A DNA stretch of 64,000 bases from contig JBAIAA010000398.1 in the NCBI GenBank assembly GCA_037893245.1, positions 992,001 to 1,056,000 on the forward strand, given 5' to 3'. A program made the position numbers and the translations under genes. Position 1 is the stretch's first letter. Each line of letters opens with the position of its first letter. This document shows, in pieces, positions 11,300 to 21,872 of the stretch. The notes beneath the pieces are model-generated. The model saw only the letters and a list, made by a program, of their open reading frames with translations, ran no database searches and was not told the origin of the DNA. Source of the stretch: Crossaster papposus (Eukaryota > Echinodermata > Asteroidea > Velatida > Solasteridae).

Positions 11300-12110
11300 A
11301 GGTATAATTGTATTCAGTGTAATCAATAATCTGTATGGGAAACTAAAGCGTATACAACAGCATTGCCATAAGCTACCTCCGGCTATAGCTCCGACCAACT
11401 CCGACTTTTACCAACTAAAATGTTAGGGTCAAATAAAGATGAAATACGTACTGCTCGCTTGGATGGCGTTATGAATACGAGAAAACTCTGAAAAACCGAA
11501 TCTCGACAATACTCCAAACTGTTCGTCTTCCGTCAACTGACGAAAAGCAGTCGAAGACAGATTAATTTTCGGCAATGCACGCTGGTAATGTAGTGATCGA
11601 CTGGTCGTCGTTTTCAAGTTATGCCAAAAAGGAAACAAAATTTACCTTAGCAATTTGTGCTTAGGCAAGCTGACAACATCTTTTTATTAAGTAAACTACA
11701 AATGACGAAATGGGTACAACAAGTATGTCTAAGTTAGAGTTAGATCTTGCAAAGTTAGAACAAGAACACGTGAATTAATTTAACTTCACAGAGCCATAGT
11801 CATAGAGGGATAAGAAGGCGGACGGTATGTGCACCGAGCGTACGATGTGTGTCAGCTGGTGTACCGCAATCGTACCGTGGTGTATGGAACACATGCAACA
11901 TTCAAAGCGTACCAGTGAAGGTTATTCGTTACTGTGCATGCTCCAGTTTTGTACTGCGCGTGCTCAGCTTTTGTAGCAGTAGCATTGCTACACGGCTTGC
12001 TATATGCTACAAGGTTTCGCTCGTCTCAAATTTAGAGGGTCTGACGATATAGTTGACGATATACATATGTACGTACACACCATGGAGGACTTCTTATTCA
12101 TGGTACACAC
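11300..12110. other. No gene seen
   Basis: Mixed-composition sequence without a supported gene. Near 11980-12012 there is a GCTACA-rich patch similar to the sequence at 6797 and 10584. Confidence 0.4.
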
Positions 12111-12116
12111 ACAGTC

Positions 12117-12314
12117 ATGATGAAAGTCAGACCCACCATCAAACTACATGATCATGGTTCTCTGTGTCCCTGGCATTATATAGTTACTCCAAATGGAAAT
12201 AGACCAAGTACTAAATTAAATCTAGACATTTTACACCCTAATATAACACAACTTGAAGTTGAAGAACAGAGAGTACTCACCTTCCGAAATGTAAGCCATG
12301 TTTACGCCATGTAG
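12117..12314 (+). pseudogene. Possible IL-17-like exon fragment
   Basis: The frame contains SLCPWHYIV followed by NGNRPSTKL, which resembles the C-P-W-x-Y then N-R-x-P signature of the interleukin-17 cystine-knot cytokines. The cysteine expected soon after the N-R-x-P segment is absent, the frame starts abruptly and it ends at a stop within 65 codons. Chance resemblance is quite possible; at best this is a decayed or partial exon. Confidence 0.2.
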
Positions 12315-12324
12315 TGATGTAGTG

Positions 12325-12385
12325 TACGTACGTAATTATGTACACGTAACTTAACTGCGTACGTACATGTACGTACGTACGTGGT
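12325..12385. repeat. ACGT-rich simple repeat
   Basis: Imperfect repeats of GTAC and ACGT, including TGTACGTACGTACGTGG at the right end. It can form many small palindromes. Confidence 0.6.
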
Positions 12386-12446
12386 CAATTCATGCTACAT
12401 TATTTGAACAGCGCCCTCTATGTAGACAATCTATTTGTCCCCGGCC

Positions 12447-12838
12447 GCGATTTTTTTTTCCCCAAACAGGTTTGCACAATTCATGAATTATTCAGTAGTT
12501 TGGATGAGAAGTTATGTTTATTCATCGGAATAAAACATGACGTCACAGCATTGTTGTTATTAGTTAACTAAGTTACAATAAATCACTTTAAAGAACAGCT
12601 GTTGTCGAGCTGCTATACGTAGTGTAGTGGATAGTGGGATTGGCTATGGATCAAAGATCCCGGGTTCGAATCCTGCTGTAGTAGGTCACCTCGTTTTTCC
12701 TAGTCAAATTGATATTTTTAGAGTATTTTTAATTTAAGGGGAAAAGGAGACCTAGAACCTAAGTGTTGTACAGCGATCAACGCAACTACTGAATAATTCA
12801 TGAAATTGTGCAAACCTGTTTGGGAAAAAAAAATTCGT
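12447..12838 (+). mobile_element. TIR element carrying an internal tRNA-like sequence
   Basis: Long inverted ends share AACAGGTTTGCACAATT and TTCATGAATTATTCAGTAGT. The interior at 12617-12690 resembles a tRNA gene. Homologous elements at 52048-52396 and 54450-54843 have a clear 9-bp TSD; here the flanks (GTCCCC on both sides) are only partly alike. It is non-coding. A partial copy lies at 36782-37000. Confidence 0.75.
12617..12690 (+). other. tRNA-like segment with A and B boxes
   Basis: TAGTGTAGTGGATAGTGGG resembles a tRNA D-arm with A box, and GGGTTCGAATCC is a canonical B box 30-40 bases later. The 3' side does not pair well with the 5' side as an acceptor stem, so this is a polymerase III promoter-like relic rather than a functional tRNA gene. 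Confidence 0.65.
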
Positions 12839-12912
12839 GGGTCCCCATGCATCATCGACAAGACTCGGATCATTTCAGGGTACGGTACACGTACGTGGGG
12901 TACGGGTACTTA

Positions 12913-13152
12913 GGGCCTTTTCGAAACCGTTGCTTCGTCTTTGGCTTTGGCTTCGCCTCCAAATTCCGAATTACTGGGAAGCAAATAGAAATAGAAGAAA
13001 ATTAAAATAGTCTAACTTTCGGGTTCACATCAATCGAGTGAATGTTTCTAAAGCACAACAGGCGTCAGAATGTGGCTAGAGACCTTGCAGTTGGGAGTCA
13101 AAAATCGCCTTAAGCCAAAGACTAGGACGAAGCCAGGGATTCGAAAAGGCCC
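12913..13152. mobile_element. Harbinger-like MITE, copy 1
   Basis: The TIR starts GGGCCTTTTCGAAACC at the left and GGGCCTTTTCGAATCCC at the right. The second copy at 46647-46886 is inverted, about 95% alike by eye, and flanked by TAT on both sides. A 3-bp TA-rich target with GGGCC ends fits the PIF/Harbinger group. The right flank here is immediately joined to the foldback at 13155. Confidence 0.75.
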
Positions 13153-13154
13153 TA

Positions 13155-13394
13155 TAGTCTTGGTAAAGACCAAGCTAGCTAGCCCGTTCATTTGTTCCGC
13201 GGCGCGCCGTCCGCATTATCTGGGCTTATTGAGGGCGCCCTTAATTATCGCCAGATTCGTGGATTTCTTCCACTAACTTGCTGAAGAAATCCACGAATCT
13301 GGCGATAATTAAGGGCGCCCTCAATAAGCCCAGATAATACGGACGGAGCGCCGCGGAACAAATGAACGGGCTAGCTTGGTCTTGACCAAGACTA
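13155..13394. mobile_element. Foldback element, 115-bp arms
   Basis: Two nearly perfect inverted arms (about 13155-13267 and 13280-13394) surround a loop of about 12 bases. Only a few mismatches and one 4-base indel separate the arms. The ends begin TAGTCTTGGT, like the MITE at 10136. No flanking duplication of 9 bases is visible. The arms contain GC-rich palindromes such as GCGGCGCGCC and GGGCGCCC. Confidence 0.8.
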
Positions 13395-13825
13395 GGTACG
13401 TTAGTGAACCGCGCGCACTAATTCACACTCCAAGTGCAAAATCAACAAAATTCAGGGGTAAATAACAAGCAAGCCGACATCACTGAGGTTTCTCAAACAA
13501 ATATTAATTATTGTTTGATCCTTCATCTTTCCATTTAATTTCAATTTCGGGAGGGGTAGCCAATTACATTTTTTATATTCACACTAAAAGTAAAACCATG
13601 CTAAAACATATTAGGGCCTATAAACTCACCTCCCGAAATATGATACTTCCCAAACCTGCTTGCACTTTCTTTGTCAAATAGGAACTATTTTTTAAGCGTA
13701 ATTGTATTAAGTCTGCCCTTTAATAGATGGAAGCCCCCAGACCAGAGAGTTGATCATCGGCTGTATTTACACAATCCCATGGTCTCCCATTAGAAAAAAA
13801 GGTGTTGGTGCACTTTTTATTATTA

Positions 13826-13910
13826 TTATGTAATGGAACCAAGGATCCCTAAAAAGTGCCCAAGACCACTCGCAACCCTACAGAAACCCGTAGATAGAGA
13901 AGACAATGAA
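13826..13910 (-). mobile_element. SINE 3'-end fragment
   Basis: A short (ATT)n stretch then TGGAACCAAGGATCCC and AGAAACCCGTAGA match the 3' portion of the SINE at 39161-39546 in reverse orientation. The rest is absent. Confidence 0.65.
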
Positions 13911-14103
13911 AAGAAAGAATACAGTTTTAGAGGTGGGAGGTAAAAGTGTCCCTCATGCAGTTAAAGGTGGATACCAATTGCAGATATCGAAAATCTGTAC
14001 ATATTAGGAAATGTAGTACCCTCCATGGTAGTACTTACGAAAGTAAATAATGATTATAGGCATCCAGCAAAATGATATTGCGCTAGATACTATTCTATAA
14101 CTA

Positions 14104-15317
14104 CATGGGCGGATCCAGGATTTTTTTAAAAGGGGGGTCCACCCAAGGTCTTAGGCAGGATTTTGTGAATTGGGTGTGTAAAAAAAAAATGTGGGTGTGT
14201 AACAATTTGAGTACATGTAACTGGGAAGCATGTACGCGAAGCGCACATCACGAGCGCGTAGCGCGAATTCCCTGCGGCCGGGGTTCAGGGCCCGCTTAAG
14301 GGCCCTGAAATTTTTTGGTTTATTAGGTACTCTCTGGCGCAATCTGAGGCCAATTTATACCTATTTGTTGTTAATGTTGTGGCAATATGAAGCCTGATTT
14401 TTATACCATTTTTAAAAAAAATCTAATATTTACCATTTTTAGCTGGAATGATAACTTTAAATAAATTTTGACCAGAGGAGTATATTATGGATACCGGTAT
14501 TGGAAGTTTGGATTTAAAAACAGCGCACACTGACTCACACTACGTGTAAAATGAGGTAACGGTTAATTGGTCATAAACCTTAGGCATACTTAACATAGGC
14601 AGGATTTGGCTGGGAGCGACCGGCAGTGACTTCATTTAAAATAATAAACAAATTACAAGCCCTAATAGTTATTAAGTAAGTTTAATTTAAAGTTGTATGT
14701 TAAAATAAAATGTTACAAGTTGTGTTTAATCTTTAAAAAACTACACGCCAAACGCCCGCTTGTGCTAGCGGGGTTTATTCCGACCGTCTCTACAAACGGT
14801 GGAAAAAGCGGCGTGTTTGTTCCAATTTAGTGTTTAGTAATTTACATAAATTTAGCTTAAATTTAGGTCACGTGACAAATATATAAACACTGTGGTTAGC
14901 GCCTATTGCACTCGTTCTGCTGGGGCTACTCAACCGTCACTTCAAACGGTGAAATTCCAGTGTTTTTATTGGCAAGTCTGCCAAGTAAATGGGCCCAGTG
15001 GTGAGCCAAGCATGGCATTTGGGGCAAGCCTGCCCCGTTCAAGCTTATGAAAGCGTTAAAAAAATTAAAATATGTAATTGCCTGAAATGCAATAAGAAGG
15101 AATAAACAAACTAGCGGCTCGAAAAACTAAGCCAAAAAAGTCAAATCATAGTCTATATGGTTGTTATTTTGTGTGTGTGGTTTGAGAATAATACACGTAT
15201 GTATGTGTGTACATGTATATACGTTGCTTGTTAGGTGAAATACATTTTTTTTTTTTTTTTTTCACTCAAGAAAAAAGGGGGTCCGGACCCCTTGGACCCC
15301 CCCTGTATCCGCCCATG
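14104..15317. mobile_element. 1.2-kb non-autonomous DNA transposon, 6-bp TSD
   Basis: The ends read CATGGGCGGATCCAGG and, inverted, CATGGGCGGATACAGG, followed inward by GGGGGTCC at both ends. TAACTA flanks both sides (14098-14103 and 15318-15323). The interior has no transposase-like frame. It includes a hairpin-forming GCGAAGCGC region near 14230-14260 and a T18 run near 15245. The superfamily is not assigned. Confidence 0.75.
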
Positions 15318-15584
15318 TAACTATACAAAAAACAAACAAACATAAGAACCACTGCGGCCCGACGCCGGTTGAAACCGAACGACGTTTTTCTTGCTTTTAT
15401 TAAAACTTCGGACAGGTAGTACCAGTTAAACGATATTCACTACAACCATGGAGGATTGAAACGCTACAACCGCCTGAATCCCCTCATTCCCGCCGACTAA
15501 TTCAAGCAATTACCAATGGTGTATTCCGTCTCCCTCCAGTCCAGGTAATTCCGTTCCCAGTCGCCACCCCCTTTTTTTATACCC
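15318..15584. other. Intergenic or intronic; one MITE end
   Basis: A short segment around 15495-15532 matches the end of the TTAA-flanked MITE at 2452 (AATTACCAATGGTGTAT). Nothing else is recognised. Confidence 0.4.
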
Positions 15585-15773
15585 AGCACGATATGTGGCA
15601 GAGGGGTACCCCCCTCTTATCCCTATACTTTATACGCACTCAACACTATTGTAACCTAACCCACCCCCCTTGAAACCTACAAGGAACTCCTGAGATTCCG
15701 GGTACACAATGGTCAACACAAAAGAGGGGGGTGGGGGGGGGGGGGGGGGGGTTTCTCTGCCACATATCGTGCT
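15585..15773. mobile_element. Small MITE with AGCACGATATGTGGCAGAG ends
   Basis: A perfect 19-bp inverted repeat bounds 189 bp. The right half holds a G-run of about 19 bases (15733-15751). The terminal motif AGCACGATATG also occurs, with seven more matching bases, inside the SAP-like fragments at about 6753 and 9730. Confidence 0.65.
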
Positions 15774-16590
15774 TCATATGCCTTTTTTCACGTATAATTT
15801 TAAGACCCTTTTCGAGGCATTGCTTGAGTTAAATATATACAGACTATAAATCAAGGGCTTATTGCTCTTTATTATGATGCTATAACATAACAAAATCTTT
15901 CTCTGTTGTGTTGGAATTCAGAAATAATGTTAGTTTCTAATTGCCAAACGCGGTCATATGGGCCACACCCAACATATCACAGCTCCAGTTTAGTGGCCTC
16001 ATGTGCCGAACTTAAACATTTCCAACTACTCAATGCACCGCGAGTAACGAACTGATGTACTGGTCACAACGTAAACATTGTGTCCACGTTGTTGCCTGCC
16101 AAAAATTGGGTCGCAACCTGATAAATCTTTCCGGGAGCTATAATAAAATAAAATAAAAATCATTATTTACTTTCAAATAAGTAAGATACAGTATTTCTTA
16201 ATAATTCGGTAGTATCCAGAGTGAACATTTTTAGATTACAAATAAGTTAAGAGAGCCTATAATATTTCGATCTTAATTACAATATCATCTTTAGAGGCAA
16301 AATGGTTGTGTACATGAAACCATGATAAAACAAACACAAAGGGGGACGTATAAGCATGATGCAAAACATGGTCGGAAGAAGAAACACAAAGAGGGATACA
16401 GGGGTAGTGTAAAAGAACCAACAAAAGGAGGGTTAAGCCAAGGAATGAATGATCAGAGTAGGATCAAAGACATACTAATTAAGGGGATAAAGGATGGAAA
16501 CCTAGGTGGAAACCACAAGGAAAGGAACAGGGTGAAGATCTAGAAAGAAACCAACTAAGAAGTGCGATGACTTTGGTCCAAAAATAATTG
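15774..16590. other. No gene seen
   Basis: AT-rich sequence; 16160-16215 resembles the inner part of the MITE at 2452-2746. No exon or RNA is supported. Confidence 0.4.
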
Positions 16591-16591
16591 A

Positions 16592-16613
16592 GGGGGGGGG
16601 GGGGGGGGGGGGG
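16592..16613. repeat. G22 homopolymer
   Basis: An uninterrupted run of 22 G, the longest G tract in the window. Length in the source genome is likely to be unreliable. Confidence 0.8.
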
Positions 16614-16639
16614 TTGCAAGGAAAATGAGTGAGCAACGT

Positions 16640-16910
16640 GGGGTGTAAAAGGAAAATGTACAGGAGAAACCAGAGGAGTGAGAACAAACGAAAAACAAAA
16701 ACAAGAATGGGGTGTAAAACTCACTGAGTAAGTCTATTATAAGAAAGTGGTGCAAAAGGAAAATGGACGGGAAACCAGGGCGAGAACAAAAAACAACAAA
16801 AAAACAAGAAAGGGGTGTAAAACGCACTGAGTAAGTCTATTACAAGGGGTGTAAAGAGAAAATGGACGTGAGAAACTATAAGTGAGAACAAACAAAAACA
16901 AACAAAATCC
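16640..16910. repeat. Three-copy minisatellite, about 95 bp
   Basis: Units share GGGGTGTAAAA, GGAAAATG-AC and GTGAGAACAAA blocks, and the first two junctions carry CACTGAGTAAGTCTATTA. The sequence is purine-rich. Reading frames across it are low complexity and are not called. Confidence 0.65.
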
Positions 16911-17330
16911 TGGCAAGGGACTAATCTGAAACAGATTACAATTATAGGAGAAGACTTTTTAAAGATTTATAAAAAAACAAAGATGAGTTCCAATAGAGTG
17001 CTGCACTTATTTGTTAATCAGTTGAGTGAAGCCAAGTGTATCTGCCTATTCATTTACTGAAAGTCACTATGGGTAAGTAACTGTCAAGTAGATTGACATT
17101 GAACACCTTTCAACAATGTTACACCATGTGATGAAATAATGCAAACTGAACAAATCAGACCTCAGAATTATACTGAATTTAATTAGCACACAATGATATC
17201 TCGTGCTATATCTCGTTCAAATATAAAAGTGCAGAAGAACCCTGTTGTACATACATAGCACCAAGACAATGCAACCACTTATTTATACACAAATAATGCT
17301 GATTAGACCAATGCACAATGTTATTGACTG

Positions 17331-17572
17331 TTAACCAGTTCGAGCCGGATGACGTATATAAACGCAACAATTTTCACAAATTCAAAACGGATGACGCATA
17401 AACACGCCAAGTTCAAGTTCGGAAATGTATGTCAGCAGCGAGCAAGGCCGGAAATGCGTGGGTGTGCTTCCCGGCACTATCAGCCTGAACCCGCTTCGGA
17501 TCGAGTTTCGTTAAAAATAATCCTGCCCTTGGGCTCAGCGATGTTAAAATAATCCCGGCGCGAAGTGGTTAA
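17331..17572. mobile_element. piggyBac-like MITE with TTAA target site
   Basis: It starts TTAACCAGTTCGAGCCGG and its other strand starts TTAACCACTTCGCGCCGG. TTAA is the duplicated target. The total is 242 bp and non-coding. TTAA plus a CC-starting terminus fits piggyBac. A truncated relative is at 3176-3365. Confidence 0.78.
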
Positions 17573-18890
17573 ATATAAATGGAAATAAGTAAATACTAAG
17601 TATTTTAGTAAACAAAATATATTGCTCATCAGTGTTGTCTCTGGCTTTAATATACTGTAAAAAGAATACTGAAACTGGTAAATATTGTAAAATGATTCTA
17701 CTTGTTTAAAGGGTAGTCCTTTTAAAATGAGCAAAATTAATACTCGTTCAGATACAGCATACTTTCCAGATGCAATACAAAGACCTTTAGTCAATACAAA
17801 TCACTTGGTATAATAAATGTATAATACTGGAAGGTTATACACATACAAGTTCAGTTATTGTTTCAGGTTCTTTTTCATAGTAGAGAGTAATTGTACATCT
17901 TTTTGTGCCAATTATTGTGACCAATCTAAATATTTTGTCCAACTCAGTAGGGTCCAAATTCCTTGGATTGTTCTTTTATGATATTCTGTTATTGTTAAAC
18001 AACATTTTTGGTCTTTTGTAGATGCAAGAACAAATCTATGTACAGACTAGAAAATATTGTTTTAATAGTTCCTGCCTTGGCAGAACATAACACTATTAAT
18101 TATAATATAAATGTGAGGTGTTTTGCCAACCAAAAAGAAAGAAATGGTCAGAGTCTAAAATTAAAAGATTACAATTTTCCTGGAAATAATGTTTGCTGCA
18201 CTTCAATCAGACATTCTGTTGATAAGTTATAGCTGTTTTAAGTTTGCATTATCAACATTCCAAAATGTAAAATACTAAGAAACATTTTTAATTTACGTAG
18301 TCGTGAAAACAAGTTACCAATTTTTTCCCCATCAAATCACTTTTATTTCACTTATTTTTGTTTAGATATGTTTAGATATGTGTAACAAATCAATATATAG
18401 TATTTTCGAGCAAATTAATTTCATTTAGTCAATATATTTGCCACTGTAATTAAACATGGTAAATGATTTGTTTGTTTAAACCTCCTTGTTTAAATTGTTT
18501 AATTCCAAAATTGAGCCAACAATATGAATTACAAAATAGAAGGATATAGTTTACTTGAACATGAGCAGCAAGGACTAAATGATTTGATGTTTACAAAACT
18601 TTGGTACAAAGTATATTAGTACAGGATTACACTTACAAGATGCAAGATAAATACAGTATGAAGAAATAGAAATACAGTATATTCCCCATGGAATATTCTA
18701 CTAAATAATTGGTGTCATATGTGACAGGGTATTAGCAAATAATACTCAAAACTTGCATAATTATGAGAATATTATACAATCGGATGCACCATTATGTTTT
18801 TAGGGGGAAAGGAAGACCCATGACTATATGATATGATGCACATGTGTATGTGATATCATAATTTATATAGTTTTCAAAGAGAACAAAGTA
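17573..18890. other. No gene seen
   Basis: AT-rich sequence with scattered short frames. I could support no exon, RNA or element. Confidence 0.4.
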
Positions 18891-18893
18891 ATT

Positions 18894-18968
18894 GGCAAGG
18901 CGGGACTCGATTAACCTGCAACCTCCAGAATATCAGACCGGCGCTCTACCAACTGAGCTATTTTGCCC
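18894..18968 (-). other. tRNA-like sequence, full length
   Basis: On the minus strand it has TAGCTCAGTTGGTAGAGC (D-arm and A box), an anticodon-like loop CTGATAT and a modified T-arm ending TCGAGTCCCGCC. Total length is 75 bases. A two-base insertion in the B box and imperfect stems suggest a tRNA-derived repeat rather than a working gene. Confidence 0.6.
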
Positions 18969-19205
18969 TATGTTGGCAGTCTTCCAAATTGTCAGTATCT
19001 TTGTTCGAGGGCACTAGTAATAAGTCATAAACACCAGAATTCCGTGTTGCCAGGAATCACGCCCAATTTTACGATACAACCTGGGAAGCAACATTGTGGG
19101 GATCACTCAATGAGGAGATGACTTTTTATCTTATAATACCCAAATATACCACAAGGGAAACTAATTAGGTAAATTTGCATAGATTTCAAAGTGAACAAAG
19201 AATTT

Positions 19206-19261
19206 GGCAAGGCGGGACTCGAACCTGATACCGACGCTCTACCAACTGAGCTATCTTGCCC
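19206..19261 (-). other. tRNA-like sequence with anticodon arm reduced
   Basis: This is the same family as 18894-18968, with intact A box (TAGCTCAGTTGGTAGAGC) and canonical B box (GGTTCGAGTCC), but about 19 bases shorter in the middle. Both copies share flanks: TTTCAAAG-GAACAAAG on one side and TATGTTGGCAGTCT on the other. They are therefore a local duplication about 310 bp apart. Confidence 0.6.
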
Positions 19262-19330
19262 TATGTTGGCAGTCTCTCAAAATGTCAGTATCTTTGGAAA
19301 GATATCTCCAAAAATTCAAGTCACCATGAC

Positions 19331-19915
19331 AAGACTGGAATGTTTGTTGGCCTTTTTTTATTCTACTTAACTGAGTGGTGCTTCAACCTCCTTGGGGATC
19401 CAAAGACTGGCTTTCTATAAGCGAGACCATAACTAGACTGGAATGTCTCGTGGCCTGTCCTCATTCCGCTTGACCGAGTGGTGCTTCAACCTCCTTGGAG
19501 CTCCAAAGACTGGCTCCTATAAGCGAGACCATAACTAGACTGGAATGTCTCGTGGCCTGTCTTTATTCTGCTTAACTGAGTGGTGCTTCAACCTCCTTTG
19601 GGCTCCAAAAAGTGGCTCCCTATAAGCGAGACCATAACTAGACTGGAATGTCTCGTGGCCTGTCCTCATTCCGCTTGACTGAGTGGTGCTTCAACTTTCT
19701 TGGGGCTCCAAAGACTGGCTCCTATAAGCGAGACCATAACTGTCTCGTGGCCTGTCCTCATTCTGCTTAACAGAGTGGTGCTTCAACCTTTTGGGGGCTC
19801 CAAAGACTGGCTTCCTATAATCAAGACCATAACTAGACTAGAATGTCTCGTGGCCTGTCCTCATTCCGCTTGACTGAGTGGCGCTTCAGCCTTCTTGATG
19901 CTCCAAAGACTAGCT
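19331..19915. repeat. Minisatellite, about 102-bp unit, nearly 6 copies
   Basis: Units repeat GACTGGAATGTCTCGTGGCC, GAGTGGTGCTTCAACC and GCTCCAAAGACTGGCT. One unit lacks the GACTGGAATG part. No frame is shared across units. Confidence 0.8.
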
Positions 19916-20302
19916 CGGACTGTATCTGTACAGAAAAAGGAGGAGTTTTAAATTTAAATCCAGATATATTTAAATAATCTGAATATTCAGGTTAATCACA
20001 AGGAAATCTTTGGCGCAGTGTGCTTTATACTCGAGTGGTAGCAATTTTGATATGATTGGAGCAGCTACAGTAGAAACGTCTCCTGAACCAAGCCATGGAA
20101 ATTTAAGTGATTATTTCCCTTTGCAACCAGCTTACTACTGCAATTTCAAATGCCCATCACTTACTTATATGGCTAAATGATTATTAATACGGAAATAAAT
20201 GTGGTTGACTGGTTTTGAACAAGTATGTTTAAAACCGGCTCATGGCCTGGACGCGTTATTGCCCTAGCCAAAGGCATTGGCATTAACAATGTTCAGGCCA
20301 TT

Positions 20303-21048
20303 GGGCCGTATGCATAAAAACTAGCATTTGCTTTTACTATCAATTTTCAAGCATTTACTGGAATCTGTATGAATAAAAATGAAGCAAAAGGTTTTACTGG
20401 AAAGTATTTGCTAAAAAGACTAAAAGTATTTACTTTTTAATTTCCAGCATTTGCTAGAATATTAGTATTTGCTCCATTTGGTATGAATAAAAATGAATAA
20501 ATGCTTCAGATTTGCAGTATTTACTCGTAATTTTTCAAGGTTGGGTCGGGGCTACCTTGAAAAAAGAGAAGCAAATACTAATATGAAAAATAGGAGCTTT
20601 TGTATGTGGTTAGGCAGGAAAAGGTATGAAAATTGTCTAGGATTAAAATACAAGCAGTTGTACTGATTTTGGGGAAGGAAATGAGACGTAGATGGCCGAT
20701 AATTTCTTGCAATATTGCTGAGACAGAAAAGGGCATGCATGACTGCGAAGAAGAAACTTGAGGTTCCGATTTCATTCAAACACCCCTGTCAGCGTACGAG
20801 CATATATGGGTGTGTGTGTATCGTACACACAATAAAGACTCTATTGTTATAAACCATTCGGCTGTGAAATCAATTGCAAGTAAAAAGCATTTACAGCTAT
20901 TTTAGCCAGTAAATGCTAAACAGTAAAACTTTATTTTATTCATACAAATTGAAGCATTTGCTTTTCCTTAATGCTTTTACTTCGAAGTAAATGCTTTTAC
21001 TTTTTGCTTGTACTTCATAGCATTTGCTAGTTTTTATTCATACGACCC
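20303..21048. mobile_element. MITE with GGGYCGTATGMATAAAAAC ends
   Basis: About 24-bp TIRs (GGGCCGTATGCATAAAAACT at the left, GGGTCGTATGAATAAAAACT inverted at the right) are flanked by ATT on both sides. The inner subterminal region is full of AGCATTTGCT and TTTACT repeats. A 3-bp target is compatible with Harbinger-type elements. A fragment with the same right end lies at 34135-34320. No transposase is recognised. Confidence 0.65.
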
Positions 21049-21776
21049 ATTGAGCTGGTTTAACCACAACATTCATGCCTTACTTTGGGCTAAAGAAGTA
21101 CTGCAGAATACTATAGTACATAGTAGTATGGGTCAAGCTATGACTGATGATGATGACTGGCCAATGGGCTTGTAATGACAGAAGTATACCTACTGGCTAC
21201 TACAGAATACTACTTGGCATGTACCTTTTACTAATAGGGTGTAGTATTTTCAGCATTGGATTTCTTTTTTGCTTTTTGAGAGTGCTATTTTCAGATACTG
21301 TGTACATAACCTCGTTTCTACACCCAGCAGTCCTCAGTACAAATTACTATGTACATTATTTGAGGTGAGATATCAGAGTTTCGCAAAGTTCCAAATGTTT
21401 TAAAGATCACGTGAATGGCTTTGAACACATTGAAGTTTTACGGTAACTAGCTATGCAAAACACGTTTTTTGGCTTGCTCTTCTTTTAATATTGATTTAAA
21501 AAAAAAAATTCAATCAAAAATCACCATTTCACTCAGATTTTATATTTTTCTTACCAAAAAGTATCTTCTCTGTGGTAAATATAAACCACTCAAACTGTGT
21601 AACTTTGTGTAGTAAATCTTTGTCGTTTTGTTGATGTCTAGTCTGTTCTAGAAAGGGAAATAATCGCTCGAGATTGCAATTTCCAGCAGTTTGTGCTTTT
21701 TTTATGAAATTTTCTGTTTTACAGCGAGACAACTTTTGGGGACATAAGTGGGGACTGACTGCATCATCCATCTTAC
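21049..21776. other. Repeat-like sequence, no gene
   Basis: 21070-21360 resembles the reverse complement of about 41060-41250 (shared CCTTACTTTGGGCTAAAGAA and TGACTGATGAT), so it is part of another dispersed repeat. Nothing else is supported up to the exon at 21777. Confidence 0.45.
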
Positions 21777-21872
21777 CTTGGCTACCTTGCTTGTTGTCTC
21801 CATTCCCCGTACCATCTTCTTATCTGCGATCCATGAGGCCCGTTTGTTTATAGATGCTGCCAGCCGACGGTG
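21777..21872 (-). CDS. Coiled-coil gene, predicted exon 8
   Basis: A 96-bp phase 0-0 exon reads in 32 open codons and includes NKRASWIADKKMVRGMETT. The acceptor is TTTTGTAG and the donor AAG|GTAAGA, both strong. It follows in phase from the exon at 27190-27303. The peptide is basic and helical in character. It is the last exon I can place with fair confidence; candidates further down are at 911-929 and 590-637. Confidence 0.5.

Noticed and set aside
13606-13660. Small minus-strand exon ending at CGGGAG|GTGAGT
   Set aside because: Strong donor but only 26 bases, no phase support and similar TTCGGRAGGTGAGT sequence near 12283 suggests a repeat.
16479-16827. Proline-rich minus-strand frames
   Set aside because: They come from the G22 tract and the purine-rich minisatellite.
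18894-18968. Functional tRNA gene
   Set aside because: B box carries a two-base insertion and the stems pair poorly; a second shortened copy with the same flanks shows it is a repeat.
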